Assembly: GCA_001189215.1 (NCBI GenBank)
Contig: LFCR01000005.1
Span: 1 to 32,854 of the forward strand
DNA: 32,854 nt
Origin: Parcubacteria bacterium C7867-008
Lineage (GTDB): Bacteria; Patescibacteriota; Minisyncoccia; Phycocordibacterales; Phycocordibacteraceae
Reading direction: 5' to 3'
Below the pieces are notes generated by a model. It worked only from the letters and a program-made list of their open reading frames with translations, made no database searches and had not been told where the DNA came from. Shown here in pieces: positions 31,250 to 32,854 of the stretch (its first letter is position 1; each line of letters begins with the position of its first letter). The position numbers were made by a program, and so were the translations under genes.

Positions 31250-31746
31250 CAACCTTCAGTTATTACCTCATCCATGTGCGCAAGTGGTAACGGACTCTTC
31301 TTTACCACAACAACTTGATACGGACTTGTTATTGCGTTATTCGTTACACACCCTTCACCCGGGACGATACGGGTGATGTGCACCATACGCGACCCAGCTT
31401 CTTCAGTTATATGCGATACCTCAATGCGATACCCACCCGATGTGTGTGTTCCATCAAATACTGCGAGCACCTCATTCTTACTAAAATCAACGCCTGGGGC
31501 GCTGCCAGGAGTAACATCAAGATAGCCCCATAACTCACTTAGTTTTTGCGGATTCTCAATACGATAGTTCACTCGTTGATCAACCGTAAGCGCATCAGTG
31601 CCGTCTTTTAGAATACGGAATGAGACATCTTTTGGAGTACCGAATCCTGCTGCCGTACGAAATGATTCAGGTCCAAAGAAAAAGAGTCCTGCGCCGATCA
31701 CAATTGCAGCAATGATCATTCCTAGGACCACATACGAATCTTTCAT
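31246..31746 (-). CDS. Membrane-anchored PrcB_C-domain protein
   Basis: The 166-residue protein has an N-terminal anchor (about 6-26, VVLGMIIAAIVIGAGLFFFG) and an outer domain. Its second half, VDFSKNEVLAVFDGTHTSGGYRIEVSHI followed by MVHITRIVPGEG and SPYQVVVVKK, matches the PrcB_C pattern. That domain occurs in a Treponema protease-complex subunit and in many uncharacterised exported proteins. Two Cys near the C-terminus (GEGC and EGC) may form a disulfide. Its TAG shares a CTAG with the stop of the convergent ATE-like gene. TATACT ends 7 nt before the ATG. Confidence 0.75.
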   Translation of the reverse strand: MKDSYVVLGMIIAAIVIGAGLFFFGPESFRTAAGFGTPKDVSFRILKDGTDALTVDQRVNYRIENPQKLSELWGYLDVTPGSAPGVDFSKNEVLAVFDGTHTSGGYRIEVSHITEEAGSRMVHITRIVPGEGCVTNNAITSPYQVVVVKKSPLPLAHMDEVITEGC

Positions 31747-31753
31747 TACAGAA

Positions 31754-31759
31754 AGTATA
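31754..31759 (-). promoter_or_regulatory. -10 box, leaderless start of PrcB_C gene
   Basis: TATACT on the minus strand ends 7 nt before the ATG at 31746. A CTGTTT hexamer 17 bp upstream could act as a poor -35. Confidence 0.5.
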
Positions 31760-31785
31760 CCGCACCACTCCTACACAAACAGAAC

Positions 31786-31814
31786 GTCCACCGCATCGAA
31801 TCGACGCGGTGGAC
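31786..31814 (-). terminator. GC-rich terminator after DUF218-like gene
   Basis: GTCCACCGC pairs with GCGGTGGAC (9 bp) around an 11-nt loop. GTTCTGTTTGTGT follows on the minus strand. It starts 26 bp past the stop at 31840. Confidence 0.7.
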
Positions 31815-31839
31815 ATTGTTCAGATAGAAAGGGTTGAAC

Positions 31840-32400
31840 CTAGGCGAAGACGTTCCTGTTCCGGATGCTCTTCGGCCAGGCACCGATATATTCACCGGCA
31901 ACGTTGTACCAAAGTCTCCAGCTAAAGATGCTAAATGACGGCGCGAAGATCCTCCGGATCGTTGTACGCTCACGCAAGTTTGGATCGAGACGAACCTTCA
32001 ACAACCTGCCTGCACGAGGTGCATGCCACCAGCTTGCAGCGACGTACACCTCGAACGTGTCTTCCGGGGATTGTTGTAAATGGTCGCGCATGAAACGAGC
32101 GAGCGCTGTCATTTCTCCGTTGGTGTCGAAATCTTCAGCTACGGGCGAGTAGATCTGGTTGTGATCGATATAGCAGTACCGATTAACGTGTCTGCGCATA
32201 ATATCTGCACCCATGACGACCCCAAAGTCCTCAGATTTACCGGCGGTTACCACCACTGCTTTAGTTCCACGCACGTCACAGGTCTTGAAACGCTTTGCAG
32301 CGCTGCTGCACACGCGAGCTGTATCGAACCCAACAACCACCTTCCCGTGCTCGTCTTTGCGGAGGTCACGAGCCGTGACCATAAAGAGAACATGATGCAC
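31840..32400 (-). CDS. DUF218/YdcF-like protein, stand-alone gene
   Basis: The 186-residue protein starts with GTG at 32400, chosen because GGAGG (32407-32411) stands 6 nt before it. The next in-frame ATG lies six codons inside. It resembles DUF218 (SanA/YdcF/ElyC-like): VVVTAGKSEDFGVVMGADIM, then DTNGEMTALARFMRDH, EVYVAASWWHAPRAGRLL (compare the family's VTSxYHxxRA) and WYNVAGEYIGAWPKSI at the end. There is no membrane anchor, unlike the envelope members of the family. DUF218 proteins are linked to envelope integrity but their reaction is uncertain. It is GC-rich, monocistronic and has a strong ribosome site. Confidence 0.65.
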   Translation of the reverse strand: MHHVLFMVTARDLRKDEHGKVVVGFDTARVCSSAAKRFKTCDVRGTKAVVVTAGKSEDFGVVMGADIMRRHVNRYCYIDHNQIYSPVAEDFDTNGEMTALARFMRDHLQQSPEDTFEVYVAASWWHAPRAGRLLKVRLDPNLRERTTIRRIFAPSFSIFSWRLWYNVAGEYIGAWPKSIRNRNVFA

Positions 32401-32406
32401 TCGGCA

Positions 32407-32411
32407 CCTCC
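32407..32411 (-). promoter_or_regulatory. Strong ribosome binding site
   Basis: AAAGGAGG on the minus strand, 6 nt before the GTG start at 32400. It decides the start codon and contrasts with the leaderless genes. Confidence 0.75.
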
Positions 32412-32454
32412 TTTCCTATCTGAATGTGAACGAACACTGCTTTGAGCTAAATGG

Positions 32455-32483
32455 AAAATACTATTAGAAATAGGTATTGTCAA
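32455..32483 (-). promoter_or_regulatory. Canonical promoter of DUF218-like gene
   Basis: A -35 TTGACA (32478-32483), 17-bp spacer, and -10 TATTTT (32455-32460). The TTGACAATACCT and AATAGTAT parts match the promoter at 28115. Confidence 0.65.
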
Positions 32484-32497
32484 TTGAAGCAAATTAG

Positions 32498-32526
32498 AAA
32501 AGCCACATCAGGATGATGTGGCTTTT
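32498..32526 (-). terminator. Terminator after tRNA-Ile (bidirectional)
   Basis: AAAAGCCACATCA pairs perfectly with TGATGTGGCTTTT (13 bp) around GGA, 6 bp from the tRNA 3' end. T-rich sequence follows on the minus strand. Confidence 0.8.
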
Positions 32527-32531
32527 CTCTC

Positions 32532-32607
32532 TGGTGCAAGCGGAAAGATTCGAACTTTCGACCGCCCGAGTATCAGTCGGGTGCTCTACCAACTGAGCTA
32601 CGCTTGC
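32532..32607 (-). tRNA. tRNA-Ile, anticodon GAT
   Basis: A 76-nt cloverleaf. The acceptor GCAAGCG pairs with CGCTTGC, the D arm is GCTC/GAGC, the anticodon stem is CCCGA/TCGGG around CTGATAC (anticodon GAT, reading AUC/AUU), and the T arm is GAAAG/CTTTC with TTCGAAT. The discriminator is A, and the 3' CCA is encoded in the gene. A GATACT/TACTAT element at about 32635-32642 upstream may be its -10. Confidence 0.95.
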
Positions 32608-32680
32608 GTATTGGTATCTATCGCACGTGAAGGGATAGTATCAGAATTCCTTATTTCGTTCCAGTTCTAGTCCTTCAATA

Positions 32681-32736
32681 CAAAAACCCAGTATGAAGGT
32701 ATCTTCCGAGGAAAATACCTTCATACTGGGTTTTTG
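32681..32736. terminator. 22-bp perfect inverted repeat, bidirectional terminator
   Basis: CAAAAACCCAGTATGAAGGTAT pairs perfectly with its complement (arms 32681-32702 and 32715-32736) around a 12-nt loop containing a smaller TTC/GAA pair. The arms end in A5/T5, so it can terminate in both directions. It lies between the tRNA and a likely coding end at the right edge. Confidence 0.75.
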
Positions 32737-32854
32737 TAGTACTTAAATATCTAGTTGAGTGGAGCAAGAACACGTACTCTTGTGTTCCGCCTATTCAGAG
32801 TGTTAGAAGCTCAATTGATACTTCCAACACCCACCGGTGCGTTTTTCCGGCGTC
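32737..32854. other. Right edge, possible end of a gene cut by the window
   Basis: Coding sense is uncertain. On the minus strand three frames run in from the edge and stop at TGA 32811-32813, TAA 32804-32806 or TGA 32795-32797. One plus-strand frame is open from about 32756 to the edge but lacks an ATG. The strong terminator just left favours a minus-strand gene ending here. Too little sequence to choose. Confidence 0.25.

Noticed and set aside
32757-32854. TGA recoding (Gly) at the right edge
   Set aside because: One minus-strand frame reads through a TGA to a later TAG, but other genes here end normally with TGA, and the sequence is too short to support recoding.
1-32854. Insertion sequences, integrases, phage genes, toxin-antitoxin or defence systems
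   Set aside because: No transposase, recombinase, nuclease-toxin or phage structural motif was seen in any substantial frame.

Overview
The window looks like a chromosomal segment of a small-genome bacterium, most likely a Patescibacteria/Candidate Phyla Radiation lineage of the Parcubacteria type. This is an inference from several things seen together: very tight gene packing, many 4-bp gene overlaps, divergent glycosyltransferases, a VirD4-like ATPase with a long disordered tail and no other secretion genes nearby, and operon-head genes whose -10 box sits 6-9 nt before the start codon. TGA is used as a normal stop (for example in the rsmI and GT9 genes), so this is not one of the lineages that recode TGA as glycine.

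Layout. 1-195 is a structured AT-rich spacer. 196-3359 (minus) holds murB and an O-antigen ligase/polymerase-like membrane protein with a TPR tail. 3402-4706 (plus) is a Wzx-type flippase. 4669-13088 (minus) is a nine-gene operon: three methyltransferases, glycosyltransferases, GDP-mannose 4,6-dehydratase, a DegT-family aminotransferase and a cupin. 13184-18804 (minus) has a methyltransferase, a Trp-rich repeat protein of unknown function, a GT9 and three GT4 enzymes. 18876-20520 (plus) has a half-length GT4-like protein and an APH-fold kinase-like protein. 20521-28085 (minus) has an HD hydrolase, an orphan cupin, a GT4 plus SDR epimerase pair, the VirD4-like ATPase, small and membrane proteins, and rsmI. 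28177-31249 (plus) has a divergent laccase-domain-like protein, then a Mur-ligase-like protein coupled to an arginyl/leucyl-tRNA-protein-transferase-like protein. 31246-32607 (minus) has a PrcB_C-domain protein, a DUF218-like protein and tRNA-Ile(GAT).

How it works together. Most of the window is a surface-glycan factory. Gmd plus the aminotransferase could make GDP-perosamine. The many GT4 enzymes and the GT9 assemble the chain, methyltransferases decorate it, the flippase exports lipid-linked units, and the ligase-like protein polymerises or transfers them. MurB and the Mur-ligase-like protein tie the region to peptidoglycan.

Two gene classes can be told apart by their control sequences. 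Core genes start with almost no leader or are translationally coupled. Three or four GC-richer stand-alone genes (21161-21625, 28177-29067, 31840-32400, perhaps 25838-26026) have GC-rich hairpin terminators, and three of them have spaced -35/-10 promoters and leaders with purine-rich ribosome sites. Two of these share a nearly identical promoter.

The best candidates for undescribed biology are the Mur-ligase/ATE-like pair, the Trp-rich repeat protein, the stand-alone gene class, and the split GT4 plus kinase unit.
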